Shown: positions 43,556-53,708 of the stretch, piece by piece
How the letters are laid out: every line of letters begins with the position of its first letter
Position numbering within the stretch: position 1 is the stretch's first letter
NCBI RefSeq assembly: GCF_014873765.1
Contig: NZ_JADBGG010000026.1
Coordinates: 1-64,000, forward strand
Direction: 5' to 3'
DNA length: 64,000 nt
Source of the DNA: Desulfomicrobium macestii
Lineage (GTDB): Bacteria > Desulfobacterota > Desulfovibrionia > Desulfovibrionales > Desulfomicrobiaceae
The notes under the pieces: model-generated
Seen by the model: only the letters and a program-made list of their open reading frames with translations
What the model was told of the DNA's origin: nothing
Database searches by the model: none
Program-made: the position numbers and the translations under genes

Positions 43556-44983
43556 TCAAAAAACCTGTTTGCGCTTGGATGAGGAATCGATCCCCAGCAC
43601 TGCGCGATATTTGGCCACTGTTCGCCGGGCGATGTTCACGTCCAGCCGTTCTTTCAGCACCGCGGCGATTTTTTCGTCGCTGTAGGGGTGCTTCGGGTCT
43701 TCCTCGCTGACCATTTTCTTGATGATGGCCTTGACCGATTCGGATCCGACCTGAGTTCCATCATCCATTTCCAGCGCGGAATTGAAGAAAAATTTCAGTT
43801 CCACGATGCCGTGCGGGGTGGCCACGTATTTGTTCGTGGTGATCCGGCTGACCGTGGATTCGTGCATTTCAATGTCGTCGGCCACATCCTTGAGGATGAG
43901 CGGTTTGAGCTTGGTCACGCCGTGTTCGAAAAACCCCCGCTGAAACCTGACAATGCTTTCAACCACTTTGTATAATGTTCTTTGCCTTTGGTGCAAGCTC
44001 TTCATGAGCCACATGGCAGAGCGCATCTTGTCATGCAGGTATTCACGGTCCGGGCCTTTGACCGCGAGGTGCATGTCGTCCATGTAGTAGGGGCTCAGCT
44101 GCAGCTTCGGCAGGCCGTCGTCGTTCATGACGATGACGAAATCCCCTTCGTATTCGTACACGAAGACATCGGGGCTGACATATATGGTGCTCTCGCTGCC
44201 GTAACTGGCGCCCGGCATGGGGTCCAGGGACTGGATTATGTCCAGATAGGCCTTGAGGTCCTCCATCTGGATCTTGAACTTGCGCAGGAGCGGTTTGTAG
44301 CGGCGCTTCTCGATGTCTTCGAGATGATCCCCTACCAGGGAAAGCAGGATGGGATCGTCCTGGCCCAGCATTTCCAGCTGGATGAGCAGGCATTCCCGAG
44401 GAGACCGCGCGGCCACGCCCACGGGATCGAAGCGCTGCAGACGATGCAGCATGGACTCCACCAGGGCCAGGGGAGAGAGCGTCTCGGAGGCGATGTCCTC
44501 GGCGGTGCTCATCAGGTAGCCCTGGGAATCGAGGTTGCCGATGATGGCCTCGCCGATCATCTCCTCTTCTTCGGTGATGTTGGACAGACACAGCTGCCAC
44601 AGCAGATGACCGTCCAGGGAGGGCTTGCCCGAGAGCCTGGCCTCGTAGGACATCATCTCCTCCAGGGCCTCGGTCTCCTTGAACTGCACTTGCTTGGCGG
44701 TGCTTGAAAAATCGCCGAGGTAGTTTTCCCAGTCCGCGTTGCGCATCAGTTCCGCGTCTTCGTAGGAGACTTCCGGGCGTGTTTCGGCCGGAGCCTGGAT
44801 TTCGTGCTCCTCGGAAATTTCCTTGACCCCCTCCTCAAGCATGGGGTTCTCAAGCAGCTCCTGCTGAACGGCTTCGAGAAGCTCGAATCTGGAGAGCTGA
44901 AGCAGCTTGATGGCCTGCTGCAGCTGCGGTGTCATGACTAGCTGCTGCGTCAGCTTGAGGTTTTGTCGGAGTTCAAGGCCCAT
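43556..44983 (-). CDS. rpoN: RNA polymerase sigma-54 factor
   Basis: A 475-residue sigma-54. Region I is Q- and L-rich (LRQNLKLTQQLVMTPQLQQA), an acidic region II follows, the core-binding region is in the middle, and the RpoN box ARRTVAKYR lies near residue 460, preceded by a helix-turn-helix. It directs transcription from -24/-12 promoters with enhancer-binding ATPases. It lies ~100 bases downstream of lptB in the same direction, so it may be partly driven by the LPS operon. Confidence 0.98.
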   Translation of the reverse strand: MGLELRQNLKLTQQLVMTPQLQQAIKLLQLSRFELLEAVQQELLENPMLEEGVKEISEEHEIQAPAETRPEVSYEDAELMRNADWENYLGDFSSTAKQVQFKETEALEEMMSYEARLSGKPSLDGHLLWQLCLSNITEEEEMIGEAIIGNLDSQGYLMSTAEDIASETLSPLALVESMLHRLQRFDPVGVAARSPRECLLIQLEMLGQDDPILLSLVGDHLEDIEKRRYKPLLRKFKIQMEDLKAYLDIIQSLDPMPGASYGSESTIYVSPDVFVYEYEGDFVIVMNDDGLPKLQLSPYYMDDMHLAVKGPDREYLHDKMRSAMWLMKSLHQRQRTLYKVVESIVRFQRGFFEHGVTKLKPLILKDVADDIEMHESTVSRITTNKYVATPHGIVELKFFFNSALEMDDGTQVGSESVKAIIKKMVSEEDPKHPYSDEKIAAVLKERLDVNIARRTVAKYRAVLGIDSSSKRKQVF

Positions 44984-45089
44984 AATTGATTTGGTTTCAC
45001 CGTGTCAGAGGATTGCAGGCTAAAAAACTACCCAGTAACGAATCTGCCATAAAGCTTAGGCCCTGGCAATCCTTGGAAAATCGTGTCCG

Positions 45090-45812
45090 CTAGAGGCTGA
45101 ATCCTTCACCGAGGTAAACCTTGCGCGCGCCCGGGTCGGCGACGATCTCTTCCGGGCTGCCGTTCAGGATGATGCGGCCGTCGTGGACAAGGTATGCACG
45201 GTCGCAGATCTGGAGCGTTTCGCGAACATTGTGGTCGGAGATGAGCACGCCGATGTTCTTGTCGCGAAGGTCCCGGATGATGGCCTGGATGTCGTCCACG
45301 GCCAGGGGATCGATGCCGGCGAAGGGTTCGTCCAGGAGGATGAATTTCGGATTCTGGATCAGGGCGCGGGCAATTTCCAGCCTGCGGCGTTCTCCGCCGG
45401 ACAGAAAGGCGGCCAGCTGCCCTTCAAGGCGGGTGATCCCCAGTTCATCGAGCAGCCTGTCCGCCGTGCGCTTTTGCTCTTCCCGCGAGAATCCCGAATA
45501 TTCGAGAATCAGTTGCAGGTTCTGACGCACGGTCAGTTTGCGAAAGATGGAGCTTTCCTGCGGCAGATAGCTCATGCCCGCGCGGGCCCGTCTGTGCAGG
45601 GGCCAGCGGGTTATGTCCTGGCCGTCCAGAAGGACCTGCCCTCGCGTGGGCCGCACGATGCCCGCGAGCATGTAGAATGTGGTCGTCTTGCCTGCCCCGT
45701 TGGGCCCCAGGACGCCAACCACTTCGCCCTGGCTCACGTCAAGCCCGATGTCGTGCACGACATCCCTGGCTCCGTAGCGCTTGGCCAGATTCTGACCGGT
45801 CAGGGTGGTCAC
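45090..45812 (-). CDS. lptB: LPS export ABC transporter ATP-binding protein LptB
   Basis: A 240-residue ABC ATPase. Walker A is GPNGAGKTT near 36-44, the Q-loop is in LPQESSIFRKLTV, the signature is LSGGERRRLEIARAL, and Walker B is FILLDEPFAGIDP. The C-terminal EEIVADPGARKVYLGEGF is characteristic of LptB. It powers LPS extraction from the inner membrane with LptFG (not in the window). GTG start overlapping the lptA stop by four bases. Confidence 0.97.
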   Translation of the reverse strand: MTTLTGQNLAKRYGARDVVHDIGLDVSQGEVVGVLGPNGAGKTTTFYMLAGIVRPTRGQVLLDGQDITRWPLHRRARAGMSYLPQESSIFRKLTVRQNLQLILEYSGFSREEQKRTADRLLDELGITRLEGQLAAFLSGGERRRLEIARALIQNPKFILLDEPFAGIDPLAVDDIQAIIRDLRDKNIGVLISDHNVRETLQICDRAYLVHDGRIILNGSPEEIVADPGARKVYLGEGFSL

Positions 45813-46321
45813 TGCCCAAGCCCCTCTTTGCCGGCGGGAGTGTTGAAGATGGCCTCGACCCGTCCCTTGCCGCCCAGTACTTCGCTGCGGTTTTCCTTGA
45901 TGTAGAGCTTAATGACCTCGCCCTGGATCTTGTTGGCGCCTTCCATGAGCATGGGGCTGTCTTCCATGGTCAGAAGGTCCTTGTCGGCTTCATAGGTGGC
46001 CTTTCCGCAGGTGCCGGTGCGGCCCTTGTCCGCTTTTATGCGCACGTTGCCCTTGGCGATGATTTTCTTGATGGCTCCCTGCTCGTCGGGCACGCCCTGG
46101 GTGGCGTTCTTGGCGCCGTCCTTTTTTTCCAGCAGCACGGTCAGCGTGTCGGACCAGAGCTGGATGTCCTGGCGAATGACGTACACGGAGCCGGTGAAGA
46201 TCACCTGGTCCCCTTTCTGGGTGTAGGTCATGGTGTCGGAAGTGATCTTGACCGGGACGGTCTCGGCCGCCCAGAGAGGCGTCGCACAGGCGAGGAAGAG
46301 AAGAAGTATGAGTGAACGCAT
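45809..46321 (-). CDS. lptA: Periplasmic LPS bridge protein LptA
   Basis: A 170-residue protein. A signal peptide (MRSLILLLFLACATPLWA) is followed by an OstA-like beta-jellyroll (PVKITSDTMTYTQKGDQVIFTGSV, KIIAKGNVRI, KATYEADKDLLTM). LptA multimers bridge LptC and LptD for LPS transit. It contains an unusual cysteine in TGTCGKATY. Gene order lptC-lptA-lptB is canonical. Confidence 0.93.
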   Translation of the reverse strand: MRSLILLLFLACATPLWAAETVPVKITSDTMTYTQKGDQVIFTGSVYVIRQDIQLWSDTLTVLLEKKDGAKNATQGVPDEQGAIKKIIAKGNVRIKADKGRTGTCGKATYEADKDLLTMEDSPMLMEGANKIQGEVIKLYIKENRSEVLGGKGRVEAIFNTPAGKEGLGQ

Positions 46322-46336
46322 TTGGTAACCCGCTTG

Positions 46337-46873
46337 TCAGTTCATGATGACCTGGACGTTGCCTTGGGCCAGGAAGTCCCCTGTGTCCAGAAAATATGTC
46401 AGGGTGTCCGAACGGCCCTGCATGGATTCGCCAGTCAGTTCAACCGTGCCGCCGAGAACGAGTGTCCGGTTTTGTCCTGTGTAGTCAAGGGTCTCGGAGC
46501 GCATCACGTATTGGCCCTGGGTGCCGTTGACCCCGTCCCACATTCTGGCCCGGTCCTCTTTTTGCCAGACCTGGCCCCTGGGCGCCCGAACCTCGATGGG
46601 TTCCCCGCCTTCCTCGCCCCAGTAGACGATGATCGGGGCGGCGAGGGTGAGTTCATCGCCGTTTTCGGAGTAGTCGGCGCCGGTGGCGCTGAGGTTCCAG
46701 AGCTTCTTGCCGTCCTTGCCCTGGCTCAGGTTCACGCCTTTGAGGCTCAAGTCCACATCCAGATTCCGGATCGTCGGGTTGTCCAGGCGCTCGGGCCAGA
46801 GCAGCCGTTTTCCGAGCATTGCGATTCCAGCCAGAACGACAAGGGTCAAAAGCCCGACCAGCAGCCGCTTCAT
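46337..46873 (-). CDS. lptC: LPS export protein LptC
   Basis: A 178-residue protein with one N-terminal membrane anchor ([21 protein letters not shown]) and a periplasmic beta-jellyroll (DVDLSLKGVNLSQGKDGKKLWNL, YSENGDELTLAAP, YTGQNRTLVLGG). The start at 46873 is used because it begins right at the anchor and overlaps the kdsC stop by four bases. LptC receives LPS from LptBFG and hands it to LptA. Confidence 0.9.
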   Translation of the reverse strand: MKRLLVGLLTLVVLAGIAMLGKRLLWPERLDNPTIRNLDVDLSLKGVNLSQGKDGKKLWNLSATGADYSENGDELTLAAPIIVYWGEEGGEPIEVRAPRGQVWQKEDRARMWDGVNGTQGQYVMRSETLDYTGQNRTLVLGGTVELTGESMQGRSDTLTYFLDTGDFLAQGNVQVIMN

Positions 46874-47394
46874 TCCCGGACCCAGTCCTGCCAAAGAGCT
46901 TCGAGTTTGCCCTGGGCGCGCAGGATGAAATCTATGGCTTCGCGCACGGCGCCCTGGCCGCCCATGGATCTGGTTGTCCAGGCCGCAAGCTTGAGTATCT
47001 CGGGGCGGGCGTTGGGGACGGCGATGGGCAGTCCGACCAGGGACATGGGCGCCGCGTCGACCCAGTCGTCACCGACATAGGCCATCTGCGCCAAGGGGAT
47101 GCCCGTTTCTTCGGAAATCCGGCGCAGGATCGGGGCCTTGCGGTGATGGCCGGGATAGTAATGGCTGATGCCAAGCTCCGTGACCCGCCTGCGCACTGCC
47201 GGGGAATCAAGGCCGGTAATGACCGCGAACTCGATGCCGACCTGCGGGGCCATCTTGATGGCCAGCCCGTCCTGGACGTTGAAGCGTTTCATTACGCAGC
47301 CCGATTCGTCATAATAGAGGCCGCCGTCGGTGAGCACCCCGTCCACGTCCAGGATGATCAGGCGCACGTCCCGGGCGAGCAGTTCAGCATTCAT
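46870..47394 (-). CDS. kdsC: 3-deoxy-D-manno-octulosonate 8-phosphate phosphatase
   Basis: A 174-residue HAD-family phosphatase of the C0 type. [15 protein letters not shown] carries the nucleophile and acid/base aspartates, and [12 protein letters not shown] the metal-binding aspartates. It hydrolyses Kdo-8-phosphate to Kdo. The ATG at 47394 lies 11 bases inside the kdsA 3' end. Synthesis (kdsA, kdsC) and export (lptCAB) are therefore coupled in one operon. Confidence 0.96.
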   Translation of the reverse strand: MNAELLARDVRLIILDVDGVLTDGGLYYDESGCVMKRFNVQDGLAIKMAPQVGIEFAVITGLDSPAVRRRVTELGISHYYPGHHRKAPILRRISEETGIPLAQMAYVGDDWVDAAPMSLVGLPIAVPNARPEILKLAAWTTRSMGGQGAVREAIDFILRAQGKLEALWQDWVRE

Positions 47395-48190
47395 TCGGGA
47401 TGCTCCAGATGGCCGCAAGCTCCGAAAGAAGAGTGCGGGCCTTGGCCAGGGGCCAGGAATTGGGGCCGTCGCAGAGAGCCTTGTCCGGGTCCGGGTGGAT
47501 CTCCATGAAGAGGCCCTGACAGCCGCAGGCCACGGCGGCCCGGGCCAGCGGCGGCACGAACTCGCGCTGGCCGCCGGAGGACATGCCCTGTCCGCCGGGC
47601 AACTGCACCGAGTGGGTGGCGTCGAAGATCACGGGGCAGCCGAACTGCTTCATGATGACCAGGGAGCGGAAATCAACGACCAGATTGTTGTAGCCGAACA
47701 TGGAACCGCGCTCGGTCAGCCAGATGCGGTCGAATCCTTCGGATCGGATTTTCTCCACCGGCCCCTGCATGTCCCAGGGTGCCATGAACTGCCCTTTCTT
47801 GATGTTCACGATGCGCTCGGTGCGCGCGGCGGCGAGCAGCAGATCGGTCTGGCGGCAGAGGAAGGCCGGGATCTGCAGCACGTCGGCCACCTCGGCCACC
47901 AGGGAGGCCTGGCGCGGCTCGTGGATGTCCGTGATCACGGGCAGCCCGGTGCGGCTCTTGATCTGGGCCAACCAATCGAGCCCCATGTCCAGTCCCGGTC
48001 CGCGGAAGCTCGCTCCGGCCGTGCGGTTGGCCTTGTCATAGGAACTCTTGAATATGAGCGGCAGGTTCAGATCACGCGCGATGGCCTGCAACTCGACGGC
48101 CACGGTCATGGCCAGATCCAGGCTTTCGAGGACGCAGGGTCCGGCGATGAGAAAGGGGCGTCCGGCGACCAGGGTGGAGCAGTCAATCAT
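47384..48190 (-). CDS. kdsA: 2-dehydro-3-deoxyphosphooctonate aldolase (Kdo-8-phosphate synthase)
   Basis: A 268-residue TIM-barrel synthase. [52 protein letters not shown] and [12 protein letters not shown] are the conserved PEP and arabinose-5-phosphate binding segments. It condenses PEP with arabinose-5-phosphate. The Cys in IAGPCVLES is in the position of the metal ligand of class II enzymes. It is six bases from the pyrG stop. Confidence 0.98.
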   Translation of the reverse strand: MIDCSTLVAGRPFLIAGPCVLESLDLAMTVAVELQAIARDLNLPLIFKSSYDKANRTAGASFRGPGLDMGLDWLAQIKSRTGLPVITDIHEPRQASLVAEVADVLQIPAFLCRQTDLLLAAARTERIVNIKKGQFMAPWDMQGPVEKIRSEGFDRIWLTERGSMFGYNNLVVDFRSLVIMKQFGCPVIFDATHSVQLPGGQGMSSGGQREFVPPLARAAVACGCQGLFMEIHPDPDKALCDGPNSWPLAKARTLLSELAAIWSIPNEC

Positions 48191-48196
48191 GTTTTT

Positions 48197-50157
<1,961 letters not shown>

Positions 50158-50967
50158 ATGGCTCAGGTCAAAACATTGGTAATTACCGGCTACGGGACGA
50201 ATTGCGAGCGGGAATGCGCCTTTGCGGCGGATCAGGCTGGTTCGGACCAGACCACCATCGCTTATTTTTCCGATCTTACGGCGGACAAGATCAGTTTGAC
50301 CGACTACAATTTTCTGATCCTGCCCGGAGGTTTTCTCGACGGCGACGATCTGGGCTCGGCCCAGGCCGCCGCGTTGCGCTGGCGGCACATGCTGACCAAG
50401 AGCGGCAAGTCCCTCATGGAGGAGCTCAAGCGCTTCCTTGACGCGGGCGGCCTCATCCTCGGCATCTGTAACGGCTTTCAGTTGCTGGTCAAGCTGGGTC
50501 TTCTTCCCGCTCTTGATGGCGCCTACTTCACCCGCCAGGTCTCGCTCAGCCACAACGACTCGGCCAAGTACGAGGACCGCTGGGTGACGCTGAAGATCAA
50601 CGCGGAGTCTCCCTGCGTCTTCACCAAGGGGCTCGATTATCTTTACGTTCCCGTCCGTCACGGCGAAGGCAAGCTCGTGCCCGGTGACGACACGACCCTC
50701 GCCCGTCTGCAGGAGCAGAATCTCATCGCCCTGCAATACGTGGATCCGCAGACCCGGGAGGTGACCCAGGAGTATCCGGCCAATCCCAATGGTTCGCCGC
50801 TTGGCATCGCCGGGCTGACCGATCCTTCCGGCCGGATTCTCGGGCTCATGCCCCATCCCGAGGCCTACAACCATCCCACCAATCACCCGCGTTGGACCAG
50901 GGGTGAGACCTCCACGCTGGGCACGGAACTGCTCAAGGGCGGGATCGAATACCTGAAGGCCAGATAG
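50158..50967 (+). CDS. Phosphoribosylformylglycinamidine synthase glutaminase subunit-like protein
   Basis: A 269-residue class I glutaminase of the PurQ type: VITGYGTNCERECAFA at the N-terminus, LPGGFLDGDDLGSA, GICNGFQLLVKLG with the nucleophile cysteine near residue 103, and MPHPEAYNHP with the catalytic His/Glu. It would supply ammonia to PurL in purine synthesis; a separate small PurS and PurL are not nearby. It is longer than B. subtilis PurQ (227 residues), matching the PurL C-terminal glutaminase in style. GGAGGGG lies directly before GTG/ATG, and either of these is a possible start. Confidence 0.88.
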   Translation: MAQVKTLVITGYGTNCERECAFAADQAGSDQTTIAYFSDLTADKISLTDYNFLILPGGFLDGDDLGSAQAAALRWRHMLTKSGKSLMEELKRFLDAGGLILGICNGFQLLVKLGLLPALDGAYFTRQVSLSHNDSAKYEDRWVTLKINAESPCVFTKGLDYLYVPVRHGEGKLVPGDDTTLARLQEQNLIALQYVDPQTREVTQEYPANPNGSPLGIAGLTDPSGRILGLMPHPEAYNHPTNHPRWTRGETSTLGTELLKGGIEYLKAR

Positions 50968-50981
50968 GGCGGCTTGAAAAC

Positions 50982-51554
50982 GTGTCCAAAGAGGATGCAA
51001 AGATCATTGACAGCACCCCCATGACTTTCTACTGTGCGCCTTCCCCGACGCCGGGACCGGATGACCTGCTGGCCTGGGAGCCCTACATGAACGAAGCCCT
51101 GCAGCTTGCATGTCTGGCGGAAGGGCGGGGAGACGTGCCCGTGGGCGCGGTGGTCATCGACGGCAACGGCCAGATTCTGGGCCGGGGCGAGAACAGAACG
51201 ATATTTGAAAACGACCCCACGGCTCACGCCGAAATCCTGGCCCTGCGCGAAGCCGGCGCCAAGGTGGGGAATCATCGTCTGACCGACGCCGTGCTGGTGG
51301 TGACCCTTGAACCCTGCATCATGTGTCTGGGTGCGGTCATCCAGGCCCGCCTGGCCGGAGTGGTCTACGCCGCCGCGGACTCCAAGGCCGGATGCCTGGT
51401 CAGCCGCATGGACGGTACGGCGCTGCCCTGGAGCAACCACCATTTCTGGTCTCTGGGCGGAGTTCTGGAACAGGAATGCAGCGCAAAACTGAGCGGTTTT
51501 TTCAAACAGCGCCGCCAGGAAAAGAAAATTTCAAAAAACCTCGCGGAGAGGTAG
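50982..51554 (+). CDS. tadA: tRNA-specific adenosine deaminase
   Basis: A 190-residue deaminase. HAEILAL and PCIMCLGAVIQAR hold the zinc ligands and the catalytic glutamate, and the N-terminal VPVGAVVIDGNGQILGRGEN is family-typical. It makes inosine at the wobble position of tRNA-Arg(ACG). The first ~35 residues extend beyond the usual core, so a downstream start is possible. The last three codons and the stop (51545-51554) lie inside the tRNA-Ser gene that follows. Confidence 0.95.
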   Translation: MSKEDAKIIDSTPMTFYCAPSPTPGPDDLLAWEPYMNEALQLACLAEGRGDVPVGAVVIDGNGQILGRGENRTIFENDPTAHAEILALREAGAKVGNHRLTDAVLVVTLEPCIMCLGAVIQARLAGVVYAAADSKAGCLVSRMDGTALPWSNHHFWSLGGVLEQECSAKLSGFFKQRRQEKKISKNLAER

Positions 51555-51640
51555 CGAAGTCCGGCCGTAACGCGCTCGACTCGAAATCGAGTTACCGGCT
51601 AATCCCCGGTACGTGGGTTCGAATCCCACCCTCTCCGCCA
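51545..51640 (+). tRNA. tRNA-Ser (anticodon CGA)
   Basis: A complete class II cloverleaf. The acceptor stem pairs GGAGAGG with CCTCTCC, followed by discriminator G and an encoded CCA. The D stem is GCG/CGC, the anticodon stem CTCGA/TCGAG surrounds loop CTCGAAA with anticodon CGA, the long variable arm is TACCGG/CCGGTA, and the T arm is GTGGG-TTCGAAT-CCCAC. It reads UCG. Its 5' end overlaps the tadA coding sequence by ten bases, and eight T follow the CCA directly. Confidence 0.98.
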
Positions 51641-52266
51641 TTTTTTTTCAACTATCACAAATAGTTGCGATATAAAAACGGCAGGAATCTCCAAGTCCGC
51701 ACGGATACACACGGCGGATACATAATCGGAGAAACCTGCCGTGAGTCGTTTTGAAGCCCAGCCTTAAGCCTCCGTCAATTCTGCTTCTTTAGGCAACCCG
51801 AACGGGAAGCCCTTCTGTACAATCCGTTCCCGTCTTTACTCCTCCATCTCCTGCCATTTGGAGCTGCAGTGGTGACTTTTTTGGGAGCCGTTGCTTTCCG
51901 GTCCAGCTTTCGGCAGGCTAATGCTCTTCGCACCGACCCGTCATATATCCCAGTTGCGGTATATGCGGCGGCTTCAGGCATAAGCCTCTTTTCTGCCGTT
52001 CCTAAAATATTGTTGTTTTTATCATAAAATCAGACTGTTATGAGGTGCTATCCGCAGGATCATCTTGGCGCAATCGTTGCTTGAGCACGGCGCTACCGAG
52101 CAGAAACGCTTTCTCCGGGATGACCTGACTGGGGATAGCGTCTTTGGATAAATTCTTCTTTTTTTTGCCAGTATGCAAACATGCTGACCACGGGGGATTC
52201 AATTCGCTTGAACGAACCGAATTTGCCATTTAAAGCCAGTTTGACACTGTATCAGGAGAGTCGCTT
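51641..52266. other. Gene-poor stretch with an apparent minus-strand transcript
   Basis: A 626-base region between the tRNA and the PagL-like gene. A strong minus-strand terminator at 51674-51742 implies a transcript entering from the right. The only candidate product is a 68-residue basic open frame at 51775-51981 (MPEAAAYTATG..., Arg/Lys-rich) with AGAGG before its ATG; I do not recognise it and cannot call it a gene. A small hairpin CAACTAT/ATAGTTG lies at 51649-51667. The transcript could instead be a non-coding RNA; no known RNA family was recognised. Confidence 0.35.
51674..51742 (-). terminator. Branched rho-independent terminator
   Basis: On the minus strand ACGGCAGG pairs with CCTGCCGT at the base, CTCC with GGAG above it, and TCCGC with GCGGA inside. 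The closing stem is followed at once by TTTTTATA. The size and inner helices are unusual for a simple terminator, so it may also be part of a structured RNA. No annotated gene lies upstream of it on that strand. Confidence 0.6.
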
Positions 52267-52941
52267 ATGAAGATGCTTCAACCAATCAGCGTGTTCATCG
52301 TCTGCCTGTTTTTGCTCCTGCCCTTTTTGGTTCATGCGGAGGACCTTGAGCCTGCCGCCGATTCTGCGCTCATTGCGGTGGACAGTTCACCTCCTGGGGT
52401 CACGGATATCTGGTCGGGCGCGGTGGGCCACGGCTTTCGCGCCGGGACGCAGACGTTTCGCCTCGGTGTCGGAATGGGATACGGAATCAAGATTTTCGGA
52501 GCTCAGGAGCGGCACGACCTCCTCCCGATGACGGTTTCTTACGGTCGTATGGTCGGCGATGTCGTGGGCGTCGGACAATGGTACGGAGGAAATTTCGAAG
52601 TGCGCGGGGAGGTCTTTCTCGCTCCGCAGGTCAATTCCGATGGCTACTGGACCGTCGGACTGACGCCCCATCTGCGCTATAACTTTGCCACCGGCACACG
52701 CTGGATTCCCTACGTCGATATCGGTATTGGCATTGCGTTCACCGAAATCCGGGCCCCCGATCTGGGCGCATCGTTTCAATTCAATGAACAAGCGGCGGTT
52801 GGAGTGAACTATTTTTTCACCGACGACGTTGCGGTCAACTTTGAGATTCACTTTCTTCATCTTTCCTCTGCCGGTCTGTCCAAACCCAACCAAGGGGTGA
52901 ACACGCTGGGGCCTTGCATAGGAGTGAATTGGTTTTTTTGA
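52267..52941 (+). CDS. PagL-like lipid A 3-O-deacylase (acyloxyacyl hydrolase family)
   Basis: A 224-residue outer-membrane beta-barrel. A signal peptide (hydrophobic to ~residue 23, LVHA/EDL cleavage) precedes alternating amphipathic strands and a C-terminal aromatic residue (GVNWFF). The C-terminal FLHLSSAGLSKPNQGVN resembles the PagL catalytic region, with His198 and Ser200 in H-x-S spacing. A glutamate at the usual distance is not obvious (Asn instead), so activity is uncertain. It would remove the 3-O acyl chain of lipid A at the outer membrane. GGAGAG precedes the ATG. Confidence 0.75.
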   Translation: MKMLQPISVFIVCLFLLLPFLVHAEDLEPAADSALIAVDSSPPGVTDIWSGAVGHGFRAGTQTFRLGVGMGYGIKIFGAQERHDLLPMTVSYGRMVGDVVGVGQWYGGNFEVRGEVFLAPQVNSDGYWTVGLTPHLRYNFATGTRWIPYVDIGIGIAFTEIRAPDLGASFQFNEQAAVGVNYFFTDDVAVNFEIHFLHLSSAGLSKPNQGVNTLGPCIGVNWFF

Positions 52942-53065
52942 GTTGCGGCGATGTTGTGCCGTCAGATTTCAACGGGCAATAATGAATTGGCCAGCTTTTA
53001 TTGAAACTTCAAAAAGTGCTGTAAAGTCTGCTCAGTCTTCTCCCATCCTCTTCCTCATTATTTAA

Positions 53066-53108
53066 AATCCCCCCTGCTTTCCTAAATCCAAGGAAAACAG
53101 GGGGGATT
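53066..53108 (-). terminator. Terminator of the desulforedoxin gene
   Basis: AATCCCCCCTG and CAGGGGGGATT form an 11-pair stem, extended by a TTTCC/GGAAA inner pairing, with TTTTAAAT after it on the minus strand. It lies 23 bases beyond the desulforedoxin stop. A short T-run on the plus side makes weak bidirectional use possible. Confidence 0.8.
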
Positions 53109-53130
53109 CGTTTTGAGGGGAGCTGACAGA

Positions 53131-53247
53131 TTATTGCTTGATCATGGGTTGATCGCAGCACACGAGTTCTCCCGCACCGCCTTCCTGCACGAGTACGACG
53201 GCACCACACGCTTCACATTTGTAAACTTCACCTTTTTCCGAAGACAT
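53131..53247 (-). CDS. dsr: Desulforedoxin
   Basis: A 38-residue protein with the desulforedoxin fold signature: YKCEACGAVV supplies the first two iron ligands (C-x-x-C) and ELVCCDQPMIKQ the adjacent CC pair, as in the Desulfovibrio gigas protein. Four cysteines per chain bind one Fe(III) in a rubredoxin-like centre, and the protein is usually a homodimer carrying electrons in oxygen or superoxide defence. AAGGAG lies six bases before the ATG and a terminator follows, so it is a complete monocistronic gene. Stand-alone desulforedoxin is rare; more often it is fused to desulfoferrodoxin. Confidence 0.92.
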   Translation of the reverse strand: MSSEKGEVYKCEACGAVVLVQEGGAGELVCCDQPMIKQ

Positions 53248-53613
53248 AGAATTCTCCTTGTTGAATGTTGTGGTGGATTATAATTTTTCACAAGGGGCAT
53301 GCTGCTTGGGCGTTGCGAACGCTTATGAGTAAGCAGCTTGAATCAGTGATGATATCGAGGAGGGGAGCGAACGCAGTGTTTCAGCAACCGGGGACCAATC
53401 CTGTATCTGTGATGATTCTACGGAATGTTGCGAATTGGGAAGACCATAACAGTGTGTCGGTTTTTGTGCAATAGCTCGGCCTTGAATGTGCGGGCGTTCT
53501 TTCTTTTGTGCTTTTTCCCTGTACTTGCAGGGGCTAAGGCCAGACTTCCCTTTCCTTTCGCCCATGCTTTCTTCGGTGCCCAGAACGGAGAATTTGCCCT
53601 GTGTTGGCGTTTT
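53248..53613. other. Gene-free stretch
   Basis: About 365 bases between the desulforedoxin start and the OmpA-like gene's terminator. The open frames here (79 and 76 codons) lack Shine-Dalgarno sequences and protein-like composition. The part next to 53248 should contain the desulforedoxin promoter. Nothing else is visible. Confidence 0.5.
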
Positions 53614-53658
53614 CTAAAAAAGTTGATCGGCCCTGGGCTTTGCAGCACAGGACCGATC
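53614..53658 (-). terminator. Terminator of the OmpA-like lipoprotein gene
   Basis: On the minus strand GATCGGTCCTG pairs with CAGGGCCGATC (one G-U pair), with GCTGCAAAGC-type inner pairing, followed by AAC and six T. It lies about 50 bases after the stop at 53709. Confidence 0.88.
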
Positions 53659-53708
53659 AGATGAGGAAGTGAGCCGGTCGCCCGGCCAAGGCCAGAGGGG
53701 GCAGGCCG

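Noticed and set aside
51870-51930. Slight resemblance on the minus strand to the SRP RNA apical loop (GGACCGGAAAGCA)
   Set aside because: The flanking helices and the conserved order of SRP RNA are absent.
53425-53664. A 79-codon plus-strand open frame with a hydrophobic segment
   Set aside because: It runs through the terminator hairpin of the OmpA-like gene and lacks a ribosome binding site.
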